From NCBI GenBank assembly GCA_022841625.1, contig JALHRD010000027.1:1-64000 (forward strand): a DNA stretch of 64,000 bases, in the 5' to 3' direction. Position 1 is the first letter of the stretch, and every line of letters begins with the position of its first letter. Made by a program: the position numbers and the translations under genes. The notes beneath the pieces were generated by a model. That model searched no databases, had not been told where the DNA came from, and saw only the letters and a program-made list of their open reading frames with translations. Below, piece by piece: positions 40,614 through 49,397 of this stretch. Source of the stretch: Xanthobacteraceae bacterium (lineage in GTDB: Bacteria > Pseudomonadota > Alphaproteobacteria > Rhizobiales > Xanthobacteraceae).

Positions 40614-41405
40614 CTAGCTTGGATCCTTGGCAGGCCGGTGGCCTTTGAAGGCAAGATAGCCGCCGTCGAGCAAAAGGTCTGCTCCGGTCATGAACGAGGA
40701 TTGCTCGGATGCCAGGAACAGCGCCGCTTCGGCGACCTCCTCGGCGCGGCCCGGACGCCCCAACAGATAGGCCGGGCCACGTGCGCGATTGGCTTCCTCG
40801 CGGTTCTTGAACCGGCGCAGGATACGCGCGGTATCGATGCCGCCCGGCGACAGCGAATTGGCGCGAATGCCGTCGGCGGCGTGATCGACCGCCAGACTGC
40901 GGGTGAATTGGATCAAGGCGGCCTTGCTGGTGGTGTAGGGAGCGCGGCCGGCGATACCGATCTGGCCAAGCTGCGAGGCAATATTGACGATGGTGCCGCC
41001 GCCGGCCTTGCGCAGGGCCGGCACCGCGTATTTGCACATCAGAAACGCGCCGGTGAGATTGACGCCGAGCGCCGCATTCCAATCCGCGAGCGTGAGCGTC
41101 TCGACCGTGCCGTCCGGCGTCACGGTGGCGGCGACGTTGACCAGCGTGGTGAGCTTGCCGAACGCCTCGATGGCGTGGCGAACGGCGCGCTCGGCATCTT
41201 GCTCGATTGTGACATTGGTTCGAACCGCGACGGCTGGGCCATTGGCCATGACGATTTCGCCGGCGAGCACCTCGGCGGTTTCGCGGTTGATATCGGCGAT
41301 GACAACCGCCGCGCCGGCTTCCACAAAGCGCCGCGCGATCGCGCCGCCGATTTCGCCGCCGCCGCCGGTGATTAGCGCAACACGGCCTTCAAGTTCGCTC
41401 GCCAA
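40614..41405 (-). CDS. SDR-family oxidoreductase
   Basis: A 263-residue classical short-chain dehydrogenase. NAD(P)-binding ALITGGGGEIGGAIARRFVE (Gly-rich motif, about 10-30), VNVAATVTPDGTV corresponding to the N-N-A-G strand (here altered to N-V-A-A), and the catalytic Tyr-Lys in APYTTSKAALIQFTRSLAVD with the Ser upstream in IVNIASQLGQIG. The Asp/Glu after strand 2 (VVIADINRETAEV) suggests preference for NAD. The start is TTG at 41405, immediately after the dienelactone hydrolase stop (3-bp gap). The substrate is unknown; the enzyme neighbours suggest oxidation of a hydroxylated intermediate. Confidence 0.92.
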   Translation of the reverse strand: MASELEGRVALITGGGGEIGGAIARRFVEAGAAVVIADINRETAEVLAGEIVMANGPAVAVRTNVTIEQDAERAVRHAIEAFGKLTTLVNVAATVTPDGTVETLTLADWNAALGVNLTGAFLMCKYAVPALRKAGGGTIVNIASQLGQIGIAGRAPYTTSKAALIQFTRSLAVDHAADGIRANSLSPGGIDTARILRRFKNREEANRARGPAYLLGRPGRAEEVAEAALFLASEQSSFMTGADLLLDGGYLAFKGHRPAKDPS

Positions 41406-41408
41406 CCG

Positions 41409-42227
41409 TTACTCCATCCGCACGTTCTTGGAGAAATCGTAGTTCTTGCCGCTGTTGCTGGCGAACTGCCAGCGCACCACGCCGTCCCATTGGCCGCTAA
41501 ACACTTCGGTCAGGAAACGCTGCTGCGCTGCCCAGCCGGCTTCGGCCTCGGTCTTGCGGTAGCGGCCCGGCATGGTGTCGTTGAGCCAGCCATGCGGCGC
41601 GCCGCGATAGATGTGGATGTCGTAGCTCTTTTTGTTGGCCTCCAGGCAATTGCGGAAGCGCAGCACATCGTCGAGCGAGATAATGTGGTCGCCCTCGCCG
41701 AACGCGCCGAACACCGGGCAATTGACCGCCGCGATGATTTCTTCCAGCCGTTTGGGTTGCAGCTTGTTGACGTCCCATTCGCGCACGGAAGCCGCGCCAT
41801 ACCAGACCACGGCGGCGGTGATTGGCGCTTCGGCGGCGAATACCAGCGGATGGCGGCCGGTCTGGCAGTAGCCCATGACGACGATCTTGCTCGGGTCGGC
41901 CGCCTTGTGGGTCTTGAGCGCTGCCAGCGCCGCGCGCATCAAATCGTTCGATTCCGGATCGGTCATGTCGTAGCGGCCATCGCCGGCATTGAGCTGCTTT
42001 TGATTCGGATATTTGTAGAAGAAATTCGGCGCCAGCACGGTAAAGCCGTCGCGCGCGCAGCGCATCGCCTGATCCTTGGTGTGTTTCACCAGCCCGTAGC
42101 GCTCATGCATCAGGACGACGGTTGGAAATCGGCCGCCGCCGGTTGGATAGGCGAGGAACGCCGGCATGCCGTTGGCGCAGGCGATTTCCTCGGTGGTGAT
42201 GTCGATATGGCGGGCGGCGATGGTCAT
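41409..42227 (-). CDS. Dienelactone hydrolase family protein
   Basis: A 272-residue alpha/beta-hydrolase of the dienelactone hydrolase family. The nucleophile Cys is in KIVVMGYCQTGRHPLVFAAE, followed by Asp in GAFGEGDHIISLDD and His in RGAPHGWLNDTMPG, so the Cys-Asp-His triad is complete. The start MTIAARHIDITTEEIACANG has no export signal. The family hydrolyses dienelactones in chloroaromatic breakdown but also other esters, so the exact role is open. First gene of the probable transcript that continues with SDR, TctC, flavoprotein and GMC oxidoreductase. Confidence 0.88.
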   Translation of the reverse strand: MTIAARHIDITTEEIACANGMPAFLAYPTGGGRFPTVVLMHERYGLVKHTKDQAMRCARDGFTVLAPNFFYKYPNQKQLNAGDGRYDMTDPESNDLMRAALAALKTHKAADPSKIVVMGYCQTGRHPLVFAAEAPITAAVVWYGAASVREWDVNKLQPKRLEEIIAAVNCPVFGAFGEGDHIISLDDVLRFRNCLEANKKSYDIHIYRGAPHGWLNDTMPGRYRKTEAEAGWAAQQRFLTEVFSGQWDGVVRWQFASNSGKNYDFSKNVRME

Positions 42228-42280
42228 CTCAGATCTCCGTTACTTCAAGCGCGGTGCGGCGAAACCGATATTCTCCGCTC

Positions 42281-42375
42281 GCCCCCGCGAAAGCGGGGGC
42301 CCAGCGTAAAAGAAGGTTCCTGGATGCCCGCCATAAGGGCGTGTACGCCCGTCTTCGACGGGCTATGCGCGGGCA
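42281..42375. repeat. Rhizobial-type palindromic repeat
   Basis: In the 195-bp gap between dienelactone hydrolase and the isochorismatase-like gene. A perfect hairpin GCCCCCGC-GAAA-GCGGGGGC at 42281-42300 is followed by further inverted segments including ACGCCCGTCTTCGACGGGC around 42347-42366. Words of this kind are widespread between genes in Rhizobiales; they may act as transcript ends, but no U-run follows on either side. Confidence 0.7.
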
Positions 42376-42422
42376 TGAGCGAAGGAAAGGGCATGCCAGG
42401 TGCGCCGCACTGTTCACTCGTC

Positions 42423-43067
42423 TCATGACACAGTCATCAGCTTAACGGCATCGTCAACCGTCATCACCCTGGCCATGCGCGGGAACACGCGATCAAGAAA
42501 GAACTCGTTGTTGTTGCCGCGCGCCGAATAGCAGCCGTCGCGGATCACGACAATGCCGAGGTCCATGTCGCGCGCCGCAAACACCGTCGAGGCGATGCCA
42601 ACGTCGGTCGAGCCGCCGGCGATCACGATGGTATCGATGCCGCGTACCCGCAACTGCAATTCCAGATTGGTCTGGTAGAACGAGCTCCAGCGGTTTTTGC
42701 GCACGACCACGTCGCCTTCGATCGGCGCCAGTTCGGGTGCGATCTCGGAATCGGTGGAGCCTTTATAGAATCGCTGCTTGATCGACTGGCCGGCAGTGAG
42801 CGGCGCCAGGTCCATGTCGGTGTCGCTCAGCCGCGCCACGGTGTCAGAGCCGTCCGGTGCGTGCGAACCCGCGGGGTAGAACGTCGTCAGTCCGGCACGC
42901 CGCGCGCCGGCCAATAGCCGTTGCAGGTTCGGCAGGATGTTGCGTTCCCGAAGGAAGGCGATCTTGGCCGGGTCGCGCGGGTGAAGATAGCCGTTGAGGG
43001 CGTCAAACAGCACCAGGCCGGTATTGCTGCGGTCGAGCTTTGGATTAAGGCGAGAAATGACCGCCAT
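42423..43067 (-). CDS. Isochorismatase-like hydrolase lacking the catalytic Cys
   Basis: A 214-residue isochorismatase-fold protein starting MAVISRLNPKLDRSNTGLVL. The acid residue is in VLFDALNGYLHPRD and the Lys position in FYKGSTDSEIAPEL/VVRKNRWSSFYQTNLELQLR. The segment that carries the nucleophile Cys in cysteine hydrolases (usually T-D-V-C) reads AGGSTDVGIASTVFAARDMD, so Gly replaces Cys, as in true isochorismatases. It therefore probably hydrolyses an ether/enol-type substrate or is inactive, and is not an amidase. ATG 43067 has AAGGAAG upstream; the frame extending to 43295 lacks family-like sequence. Confidence 0.85.
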   Translation of the reverse strand: MAVISRLNPKLDRSNTGLVLFDALNGYLHPRDPAKIAFLRERNILPNLQRLLAGARRAGLTTFYPAGSHAPDGSDTVARLSDTDMDLAPLTAGQSIKQRFYKGSTDSEIAPELAPIEGDVVVRKNRWSSFYQTNLELQLRVRGIDTIVIAGGSTDVGIASTVFAARDMDLGIVVIRDGCYSARGNNNEFFLDRVFPRMARVMTVDDAVKLMTVS

Positions 43068-43269
43068 GGACTTCCTTTCCGGGAGGGAAAAATTGCAATC
43101 GGCCGGAGGGTCGGCGAGTATGCCCGCGACGTCAAGGGATGAGGGAGACTCCGGGATCCGACACCAGCCGGCTGGTGCGGCAGACCCGTACGGTCCACCT
43201 GCGACCAGGACTTCGTTGCCGACGACATCAAGCGCGCGAACAAATAGAATTGTTGAGGGAGAAGCGCCG

Positions 43270-44349
43270 ATGGTTCGTTCACACATACTGGTCACAGCGC
43301 TGGTCGCCTGTGCCGTGGTTGCTTCGCCGGCTTTGGCGCAGGAGCCGTTCTATGGCGGCAAGCGCGTCACCTTGCTGGTCAATTTCGACGCCGGTTCGGC
43401 GACCGATATCGACGCGCGGGTGTTTGCGCGGCATTTCGCCAAGCATATCGACGGCGCGCCGCAACTGATCATTCAGAACATGCCGGGCGGCGGCGGCGCC
43501 AACGGCACCATGTATCTTGGGGAGGTTGCTCCCAAGGATGGCTCGGTGTTGGGATTTCTCACCGCCACCGCCTGGAATTTTGCCGCCGAGCCGGAACGCT
43601 TCCGGGTCGATTTCAAAACCTACGAGCATGTCGGCTTCACCGGCGGCACCGCCGTCTATTATGTGCGCAAGGACGTGCCGCCCGGAATCAATACGCCGAC
43701 CGACATCGTCAAGGCGAAGGGCTTGATATCGGGCGGCGTCAATGCCCGCACCGGCCGTGATATCTCGATCCGGCTGACGCTCGACATTCTCGGCGTGCCG
43801 TTCCGCCATGTCACCGGCTATGGCAGCGGCGAGCGGGCGCGGCTCGCCTTGCAGCGCCAGGAAATCCATCTCTATTCCGACACCACGCCAGGCTATCGCG
43901 GCGCGGTGGAGGGCACTCTGGTGAAGGACGGCACGGTGATCCCGCTCTGGTACGATCCGCATTGGGACGGCAAGACCTTCGGCAAGTCGAAGCAGGTCGA
44001 GGGCCTGCCGATCAAGGCCTATCACGACGTCTACCAAGAGATCTTCGGCAAGATGCCGTCGGGACCGTTGTGGGAATCCTATCTTGCGCTGATTACGTTG
44101 AACGGCGCGATGCAGCGGATCCTCTCGCTGCCGCCGGGCGCGCCGCCGGCAGCGGTGGCGGCATTGCGTCGGGCGCTTGAGCGCCTCAACAATGACAAGG
44201 AATACCACGCCGAAGCGACCAAGACGCTCGGCTTCATCCCCGAATATTATGCCAGTAACGACGCCGGCCCGAAGATTCGCAATGCGCTGACGGTGCGGCC
44301 GGAGATCAGGACTTTCGTCGCCGACTACATCCAGAAGGGCGCCAAATAG
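43270..44349 (+). CDS. TctC-type extracytoplasmic solute-binding protein 4
   Basis: A 359-residue TTT-family binding protein. Signal peptide about 1-24 (MVRSHILVTALVACAVVASP), mature start AQEPFYGGKRVTLLVNFDAG. The ligand loop reads AGSATDIDAR, matching the altered loop of its tandem neighbour and not the GGG of most members. IIQNMPGGGGANGTMYLGEV follows. ATG 43270 is chosen because it starts the signal peptide after GAGAAG; the longer open frame contains the antisense of the isochorismatase-like gene. The 202 bp between the divergent genes are otherwise unremarkable. Confidence 0.88.
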   Translation: MVRSHILVTALVACAVVASPALAQEPFYGGKRVTLLVNFDAGSATDIDARVFARHFAKHIDGAPQLIIQNMPGGGGANGTMYLGEVAPKDGSVLGFLTATAWNFAAEPERFRVDFKTYEHVGFTGGTAVYYVRKDVPPGINTPTDIVKAKGLISGGVNARTGRDISIRLTLDILGVPFRHVTGYGSGERARLALQRQEIHLYSDTTPGYRGAVEGTLVKDGTVIPLWYDPHWDGKTFGKSKQVEGLPIKAYHDVYQEIFGKMPSGPLWESYLALITLNGAMQRILSLPPGAPPAAVAALRRALERLNNDKEYHAEATKTLGFIPEYYASNDAGPKIRNALTVRPEIRTFVADYIQKGAK

Positions 44350-44370
44350 CGCACCGCCAAGGAGGCGCAT

Positions 44371-45438
44371 ATGCTTCGAGCAGCATTGGCAATCGGCATG
44401 GTCGGCGCGCTGGCGGTAAGCGCTGCCGCCCAGGAGCCATTCTACAAAGGCAAGCGGCTCACTTTGGTGGTCAATTTCGCGGCCGGCGGTCCGACCGATA
44501 TCGAAGGCCGCTTGCTCGCCAAGCACATCGCCAAGCACATCGACGGCCAGCCACAGATCATCGTCCAGAACAAGGACGGCGCCGGCGGATTGGTCGGCAC
44601 CAATTTTGTCGGCGAGGTCGGTCCGCGCGACGGCAGCATGTTCGGCTACTTCACCGGCGCCGCATGGAAATATGTCATGGAGCCGGATAAGCACATCGTC
44701 GATTTCCGCGCTTACGAATTCATCGGCTTTCAGCCCGGCACCGCGGTCTATTACATCCGCAGCGATACGCCACCCGGCATCAAGAACGCCGCTGATCTGA
44801 TGAAGGCGCAGGGCGTGGTGGCCGGCGGCCTGGCGCTGGAATCGTCAAAGGATCTCTTGATCCGCGCTACGCTTGAACTGCTGGGCGTGCCGCACAAATA
44901 CATCACCGGCTTTCGCTCCAGCGTGAATGCGCGGCTCGCGGTGCAGCGCGGCGAGATTCATCTGCATTCGGAATCGACGCCGGGATATTTCAGCGTGGTC
45001 GAACCGAGCATGGTGAAAACCGGCGCGGTGGTCCCGCTCTATTACGATCCGTATTATGACGGCGTGAAATTCACGGTGCCGCCGGCGTTGGAAGGTTCGT
45101 CGGTGCTGCCGTTCCAGGAGTTCTACCGCAAAGTCAGGGGCGGCGAACCATCCGGTCCGCTGTGGGACGCCTATCGCACCAATCTTGCGATCGACTCGGC
45201 GATGCTGCGCACGGTGGCGATGCCGCCCGGCGCGCCGGCGGCGGCGCAAGCGGCGTTGCGCGTGGCGCTGGCGCGTCTCAACGCCGATAAGGAATATGCC
45301 GCCGATACCATGAAGGCGATGCAGTTCGTGCCGTTTTACGAGACCGGCGACGACATCAATGCGCGGGTGCGGCGGGCGCTGACGGTCTCGCCGGAGGTCA
45401 GGACGTTCGTAAACAACTACATGCGCAGTGGGAAGTAG
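44371..45438 (+). CDS. TctC-type extracytoplasmic solute-binding protein 5
   Basis: A 355-residue tandem paralogue of the preceding gene, 21 bp downstream, sharing start, loop and end features: signal MLRAALAIGMVGALAVSAAA, QEPFYKGKRLTLVVNFAAGG, loop GPTDIEGRLLAKHIAKHIDG and a common C-terminal VRRALTVSPEVRTFVNNYMR. The pair is the clearest duplication among the seven TctC-type genes here. Its ribosome site is AAGGAGG. Divergence within the pair is concentrated in the presumed ligand-binding stretches. Confidence 0.88.
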   Translation: MLRAALAIGMVGALAVSAAAQEPFYKGKRLTLVVNFAAGGPTDIEGRLLAKHIAKHIDGQPQIIVQNKDGAGGLVGTNFVGEVGPRDGSMFGYFTGAAWKYVMEPDKHIVDFRAYEFIGFQPGTAVYYIRSDTPPGIKNAADLMKAQGVVAGGLALESSKDLLIRATLELLGVPHKYITGFRSSVNARLAVQRGEIHLHSESTPGYFSVVEPSMVKTGAVVPLYYDPYYDGVKFTVPPALEGSSVLPFQEFYRKVRGGEPSGPLWDAYRTNLAIDSAMLRTVAMPPGAPAAAQAALRVALARLNADKEYAADTMKAMQFVPFYETGDDINARVRRALTVSPEVRTFVNNYMRSGK

Positions 45439-45511
45439 GGCTGATCTGGCGTCGGGCGCGATCATCCTCAATATTGGCTAGAAGTTTCCGGCAAGGCCAG
45501 GGGAACCGTCC

Positions 45512-46237
45512 GTGCGACTATCAGTGGAAGACCGACTCAAGCTGCTTGTGCCTGCGCGTCTCTATTACCGTCACAAGATCGCCAAGGAAGTGCAGCGTTG
45601 CGAGCCGGAACTGGCGGTGCTTGCAGACATCGTGCGTGCCGGCTCGACCACGATTGACGTTGGTGCAAACCGCGGCGTCTACAGCTATGCCATGTCCGCG
45701 ATCGCCGGCCAGATCGAGGCATTCGAACCCATTCCGGCACTGGCTCGGTTCGCGGCCTGGAAACTGGGACGCAGAGCGCGAGTGCACAGGATTGCGCTGT
45801 CTAACCGTGAGGGACGAGCCGCGCTGCATATTCCCTATTCGGAAAACGGGGAGCCTTTGCATCTGCTGGCCAACCTGCCAGGTTCTCACGGTGCCAGGTC
45901 CATTGCGCAAATCGAGGTCGAATTGCGCACGCTGGACAGCTTTGGCTTTACCAATGTCGGCTTCATCAAGATCGACGTGGAAGGCGCGGAAATGGACGTA
46001 ATCGAAGGCGCGGCCCACACCATCGCCCGCGACCGTCCAAATCTCCTGGTCGAGCTGCTCAATCACATTCACCGCGACCCGCTTGCCGAAATCGAGTGGG
46101 TTGAACGGAAATTTGATTATCAGTCCTGGGTCATCATCGGCAAACATCGCATCGATGCTCGCCACGCGCTCAACCAACGGCGCGATGAGGTGATATCAGG
46201 CAACGTATTGTTCACGCCGAAGCCGGCGAATTCCTAA
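45512..46237 (+). CDS. FkbM-family methyltransferase
   Basis: A 241-residue SAM-dependent methyltransferase. Motif I is in TTIDVGANRGVYSYAMSAIA, motif II acid in IEAFEPIPALARFA, then VHRIALSNREGRAALHIPYS, and the FkbM feature GFIKIDVEGAEMDVIEGA. It methylates sugars or polyketide oxygens in other members; the acceptor here is unknown. GTG 45512 is the start, after AGGGGAA. There is a 73-bp gap from the TctC gene, so co-transcription is possible but not implied. Confidence 0.9.
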   Translation: MRLSVEDRLKLLVPARLYYRHKIAKEVQRCEPELAVLADIVRAGSTTIDVGANRGVYSYAMSAIAGQIEAFEPIPALARFAAWKLGRRARVHRIALSNREGRAALHIPYSENGEPLHLLANLPGSHGARSIAQIEVELRTLDSFGFTNVGFIKIDVEGAEMDVIEGAAHTIARDRPNLLVELLNHIHRDPLAEIEWVERKFDYQSWVIIGKHRIDARHALNQRRDEVISGNVLFTPKPANS

Positions 46238-46254
46238 AGCCAACCTTCACGATG

Positions 46255-46361
46255 CGTCATTCCGGCCGAGCCGCGTCAGCAGCACGGGCCGGAATCCATA
46301 ACCATCGATGGTCATTATGGATTCCGGGCTCGCGGGCAAAGCCCGCGCCCCGGAATGACGA
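46255..46361. repeat. Rhizobial-type nested palindromic repeat
   Basis: In the 185-bp gap between two convergent genes. Outer arms GCGTCATTCCGG (46255-46266) and CCGGAATGACG (46350-46360) enclose an inner hairpin GGAATCCATAACCATCGATG paired with TTATGGATTCC (to 46325) and a GCGGGC-AAA-GCCCGC stem (46333-46347). The nested layout is typical of short palindromic elements in rhizobial genomes. It could act as a bidirectional terminator for the FkbM and TctC genes. Confidence 0.75.
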
Positions 46362-46422
46362 GAGTTTGTGCGGCTGAGTATGCTGAGTATATGCCTGTTG
46401 GCGGAAAATCCTTGCGGCTCAC

Positions 46423-47388
46423 TCATTCGCCCTTCACGCCGGCGTCGCGGACGATCTTGCCCCACATCCGCTCTTCCGCCGCGATGTCGGCGGCGTATTC
46501 CTCCGGCGTCGAGGGCAGCGGCACCGCGCCTTCGCGCGCTAGGCGCTCGCGTAGCGTCGGGTCTTCAAGCGCCGCACGCAGCGCCGCGTTCAGCCGGTCG
46601 ATGATCGGCCGCGGCGTGCCGGCGGGCGCGACCAGCCCGTAGTGCAATTCGGCGGCGTAACCGGGAAGCCCGGCTTCCGCGATGGTTGGCAGTTCGGGGA
46701 ATGCCGCCGAGCGTTGCGCGCCGGAGACTGCGAGCGCGCGCACCTTGCCGCCTTTCACGATGCCGATGGCGGACGGCAGCGTGGCGAACATCATGGTGAC
46801 ATGCCCGCCAAGCAAGTCATTGAGTGCGGGTCCGCTGCCGCGATAGGGCACATGGTTGATCTTGATGCCGGCCATGGCTGCGAACAGTTCCGCCGCAAGA
46901 TGCACGCTTGAGCCGCTGCCGGTCGAAGCGAAATTGAGCTTGCCGGGGTCCTTCTTGGCGAGCGCGATCAATTCCGGGATCGAATTGGCCGGCACCGAAG
47001 GATGCACCAGCACGATATTGGCGCCAGAGGCTAATAGGCCGATCGGCGCAAAATCCTTGATCGGGTCGTAGCCGACATTGGGGTAGAGCGCCGGATTGAT
47101 CGCCAGCGACGAGGTGGCGATCAACATGGTGTAGCCATCGGCGGCGCTTTTCGCGACCTGGCGCGTGCCAATGGTGCCGCCGGCGCCGCCGCGGTTCTCG
47201 ACCACGATGGTACCACCCAGCGCCTTGCCCATGCGCTCGGCCACCAGCCGTCCCAAAACGTCATTGCCGCCGCCGGCAGGATAAGGAACCACCAGCGTGA
47301 TCGGCCGTTCGGGATAGGTCTGGGCGAATGCGGGGCCGGCGACAGCAAGTAGCCCGAATACAAGCGCAAGTGCGCGAGTCAGTTTCAT
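46423..47388 (-). CDS. TctC-type extracytoplasmic solute-binding protein 6
   Basis: A 321-residue TTT-family binding protein of the shorter, canonical subgroup. Signal peptide about 1-23 (LTRALALVFGLLAVAGPAFA), then QTYPERPITLVVPYPAGGGN with the full GGG-ND loop and VENRGGAGGTIGTRQVAKSA, the classical Bug/TctC pattern. ATG 47388 is preferred over ATG 47394 because an AGGAAG sits 6 bases before it. 54 bp after the dehydrogenase gene on the same strand. Confidence 0.92.
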   Translation of the reverse strand: MKLTRALALVFGLLAVAGPAFAQTYPERPITLVVPYPAGGGNDVLGRLVAERMGKALGGTIVVENRGGAGGTIGTRQVAKSAADGYTMLIATSSLAINPALYPNVGYDPIKDFAPIGLLASGANIVLVHPSVPANSIPELIALAKKDPGKLNFASTGSGSSVHLAAELFAAMAGIKINHVPYRGSGPALNDLLGGHVTMMFATLPSAIGIVKGGKVRALAVSGAQRSAAFPELPTIAEAGLPGYAAELHYGLVAPAGTPRPIIDRLNAALRAALEDPTLRERLAREGAVPLPSTPEEYAADIAAEERMWGKIVRDAGVKGE

Positions 47389-47441
47389 GGTCATCTTCCT
47401 GTGCGCTGTCACCGCTCTTGAACTGTAATGTGCCAAGGCGG

Positions 47442-48281
47442 TCAATCCCCCGGCTCTTGCGGCGTCGGCCAGTTGCGCTCGATTTTCACGGTCTTGATGA
47501 CTTCCTTGATGACGCCGCACAGCGGCAGGCTCAGGCGCGCGGCATCGGCCTCCCTCAGCACGATGGTCATGTCCTTCTCGGCCCACGGCATCGGCTTCTC
47601 CTCCGGTCGGGTTTCGAGCGACCAGTTGCCGGCGCTGGAATCGAGCAGCGCTGCGCGCAACAACTCGCGTTCGACGCCGAGCCTGCCTGCCAGCTTGAAG
47701 CCTTCCTCATTGGCGGAGATGCAGGCCCACAGGATCAGATTGTTGACCATCTTGCCGACTTGGCCCGCGCCCGTTGGCCCGAGGTGATAGATCGAGGTCG
47801 CAAACGCTGCGAATGCCGGCCGGCAGGCGTCGAACGCCTCGCGGTCGCCGCCGCCCATGATCAGGAGCTTGCCTTCCTGCGCCGGACCTTCGCCGCGACA
47901 GAGCGGAATATCCAGGAGCGCGACCTTTGGCGTCGCCGGCAAGCGCGCGGCAAGGCGCTGCATGGTCTGCGGCGCAATCGTCGAGGCGACCGCGATCACG
48001 CTGCTGTCGCGGGCGCCGCTCAAGATGCCGCGCTCGCCGAAGATCGCCGCCTCCACCTCCTGGTCGAAGCCGACCACGACGATGACGAGATCGCTGGCGG
48101 CGGCCACCGCCTGCGGCGACAGCGCGGTCTGCACGCCCGCCTCGGCTGCCCTCTCCATCGCGGCTTCGTCGATGTCAAAGCCGGCAACCGTAAAGCCGCG
48201 CTGTACCAGATGGCGGCTCATCGGCAGGCCCATCTTGCCGAGCCCGATCATGCCGATTCGCTTAATGTCGTTGGGTGTCAT
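47442..48281 (-). CDS. Beta-hydroxyacid dehydrogenase (3-hydroxyisobutyrate-dehydrogenase-like)
   Basis: A 279-residue NAD(P)-dependent oxidoreductase of the beta-hydroxyacid dehydrogenase family. Rossmann motif IGMIGLGKMGLPMSRHLVQR at the N-terminus, substrate-binding LLDIPLCRGEGPAQEGKLLI (family motif D-A-P-V-S-G-G is altered to D-I-P-L-C-R-G), and catalytic Lys in GPTGAGQVGKMVNNLILWAC. The altered substrate loop suggests a substrate other than hydroxyisobutyrate. ATG 48281 was chosen; the upstream frame to 48311 is short and weak. Upstream of TctC gene 6 and likely in one operon with it. Confidence 0.9.
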   Translation of the reverse strand: MTPNDIKRIGMIGLGKMGLPMSRHLVQRGFTVAGFDIDEAAMERAAEAGVQTALSPQAVAAASDLVIVVVGFDQEVEAAIFGERGILSGARDSSVIAVASTIAPQTMQRLAARLPATPKVALLDIPLCRGEGPAQEGKLLIMGGGDREAFDACRPAFAAFATSIYHLGPTGAGQVGKMVNNLILWACISANEEGFKLAGRLGVERELLRAALLDSSAGNWSLETRPEEKPMPWAEKDMTIVLREADAARLSLPLCGVIKEVIKTVKIERNWPTPQEPGD

Positions 48282-48420
48282 GGCGTCCCCTTGGCGTGCC
48301 CTGCGCCGCATTGCCGCTATTAAGAGAAATTGATCCGGCCGCGACTGTGCATGGCGCCGCCCTTTGCGTAAACTCCTGGCACTTCAATCACTAAGAAACG
48401 TCGCCAGCAAGGAGGATCGC

Positions 48421-49386
48421 GTGCAGCGCCTGTTCGTCGTGCTCGCCGTTGCGAGCGCTTATTTTTCATCGCCTGCGGCCGCGCAGGATTGGCCCAACAA
48501 GCCGGTGCGGATCGTCAATACATTCGCGCCCGGCGGCGCTGCCGACTATCTCGCGCGCGCCGTCGCCGACGGTCTTTCCACCGCTCTTGGCCAGCAATTC
48601 TTTGTCGAGACGCGCTCGGGCGCGGCGGGTGCGATCGGCGTCAATTCGGTGGTGGCGACGCCGCCCGACGGCTACAATTTCGTCATCACCAACATTACCA
48701 TGCTGGTGCTTGCGCCGATCAGCAATCCGCGGCTCGGCTATCACCCGGAGCGCGACCTCAGCAACATCGCCTATCTCGGCGGTTCGCCGATCGTGCTGTC
48801 GGTCAATTCCAAGAGCCCGATCCATTCGCTCGCCGATTTCGTCGCGCATGGCAAGAAGGCCGGCAAACCGCTGACCTATTCCTCTTCGGGGGTGGGTAGC
48901 AGCGGTCATCTGTTCGGCGAGACTTTCGCGAGCAAGGTCGGCATCAAGGTCGAGCACGTGCCGTACAAGGGCGCTGCGCAAGGTCTGCTCGATCTGGTCG
49001 GCGGACATATCGAGTGGTCGGCGCAGACCGTTACGTCCTCGGCCGGGCAGATTCGCGCCGGCACGCTGCGCGGCATCGCCGTCACCGCCAAGGAACGGAT
49101 GGCCGACTATCCGGACGTGCCGACCTTCGCCGAACTCGGTCATCCGGAATTCGGCTCGCCGATCTGGTTTGCGCTGTCGGCGCCCAAGGCACTGCCGGCG
49201 GTAATTATTGGCCGGATGAACGGCGAGATTAACAAGATCCTGACCGCGCCGACCATGCTTGAGCGCATGCGGCGCGAGGGCATGGTGGTTGAGGCGATGA
49301 CACCGGCCCAGCTTGAGCAGTTGATCGAACGCGAGACCCGGTTCTGGCGTCCGGCGATCGAGCGCGCGGGCCTGATGCAGAAGTGA
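48421..49386 (+). CDS. TctC-type extracytoplasmic solute-binding protein 7
   Basis: A 321-residue canonical TTT-family binding protein. Signal peptide about 1-22 (RLFVVLAVASAYFSSPAAAQ), then DWPNKPVRIVNTFAPGGAAD with a GGAAD loop in place of GGGND, and VETRSGAAGAIGVNSVVATP. The start is GTG at 48421, 5-6 bases after a strong AAGGAGG; the longer frame from 48364 opens with TTG and lacks such a site. It is divergent from the dehydrogenase/TctC-6 pair (139 bp apart), so the region may be shared regulation. Confidence 0.9.
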   Translation: MQRLFVVLAVASAYFSSPAAAQDWPNKPVRIVNTFAPGGAADYLARAVADGLSTALGQQFFVETRSGAAGAIGVNSVVATPPDGYNFVITNITMLVLAPISNPRLGYHPERDLSNIAYLGGSPIVLSVNSKSPIHSLADFVAHGKKAGKPLTYSSSGVGSSGHLFGETFASKVGIKVEHVPYKGAAQGLLDLVGGHIEWSAQTVTSSAGQIRAGTLRGIAVTAKERMADYPDVPTFAELGHPEFGSPIWFALSAPKALPAVIIGRMNGEINKILTAPTMLERMRREGMVVEAMTPAQLEQLIERETRFWRPAIERAGLMQK

Positions 49387-49397
49387 CGACGCTTAGC

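Noticed and set aside
43279-44694. Open frame of 471 codons antisense to two TctC-type genes
   Set aside because: It spans two genes with clear signal peptides and has no motif of its own.
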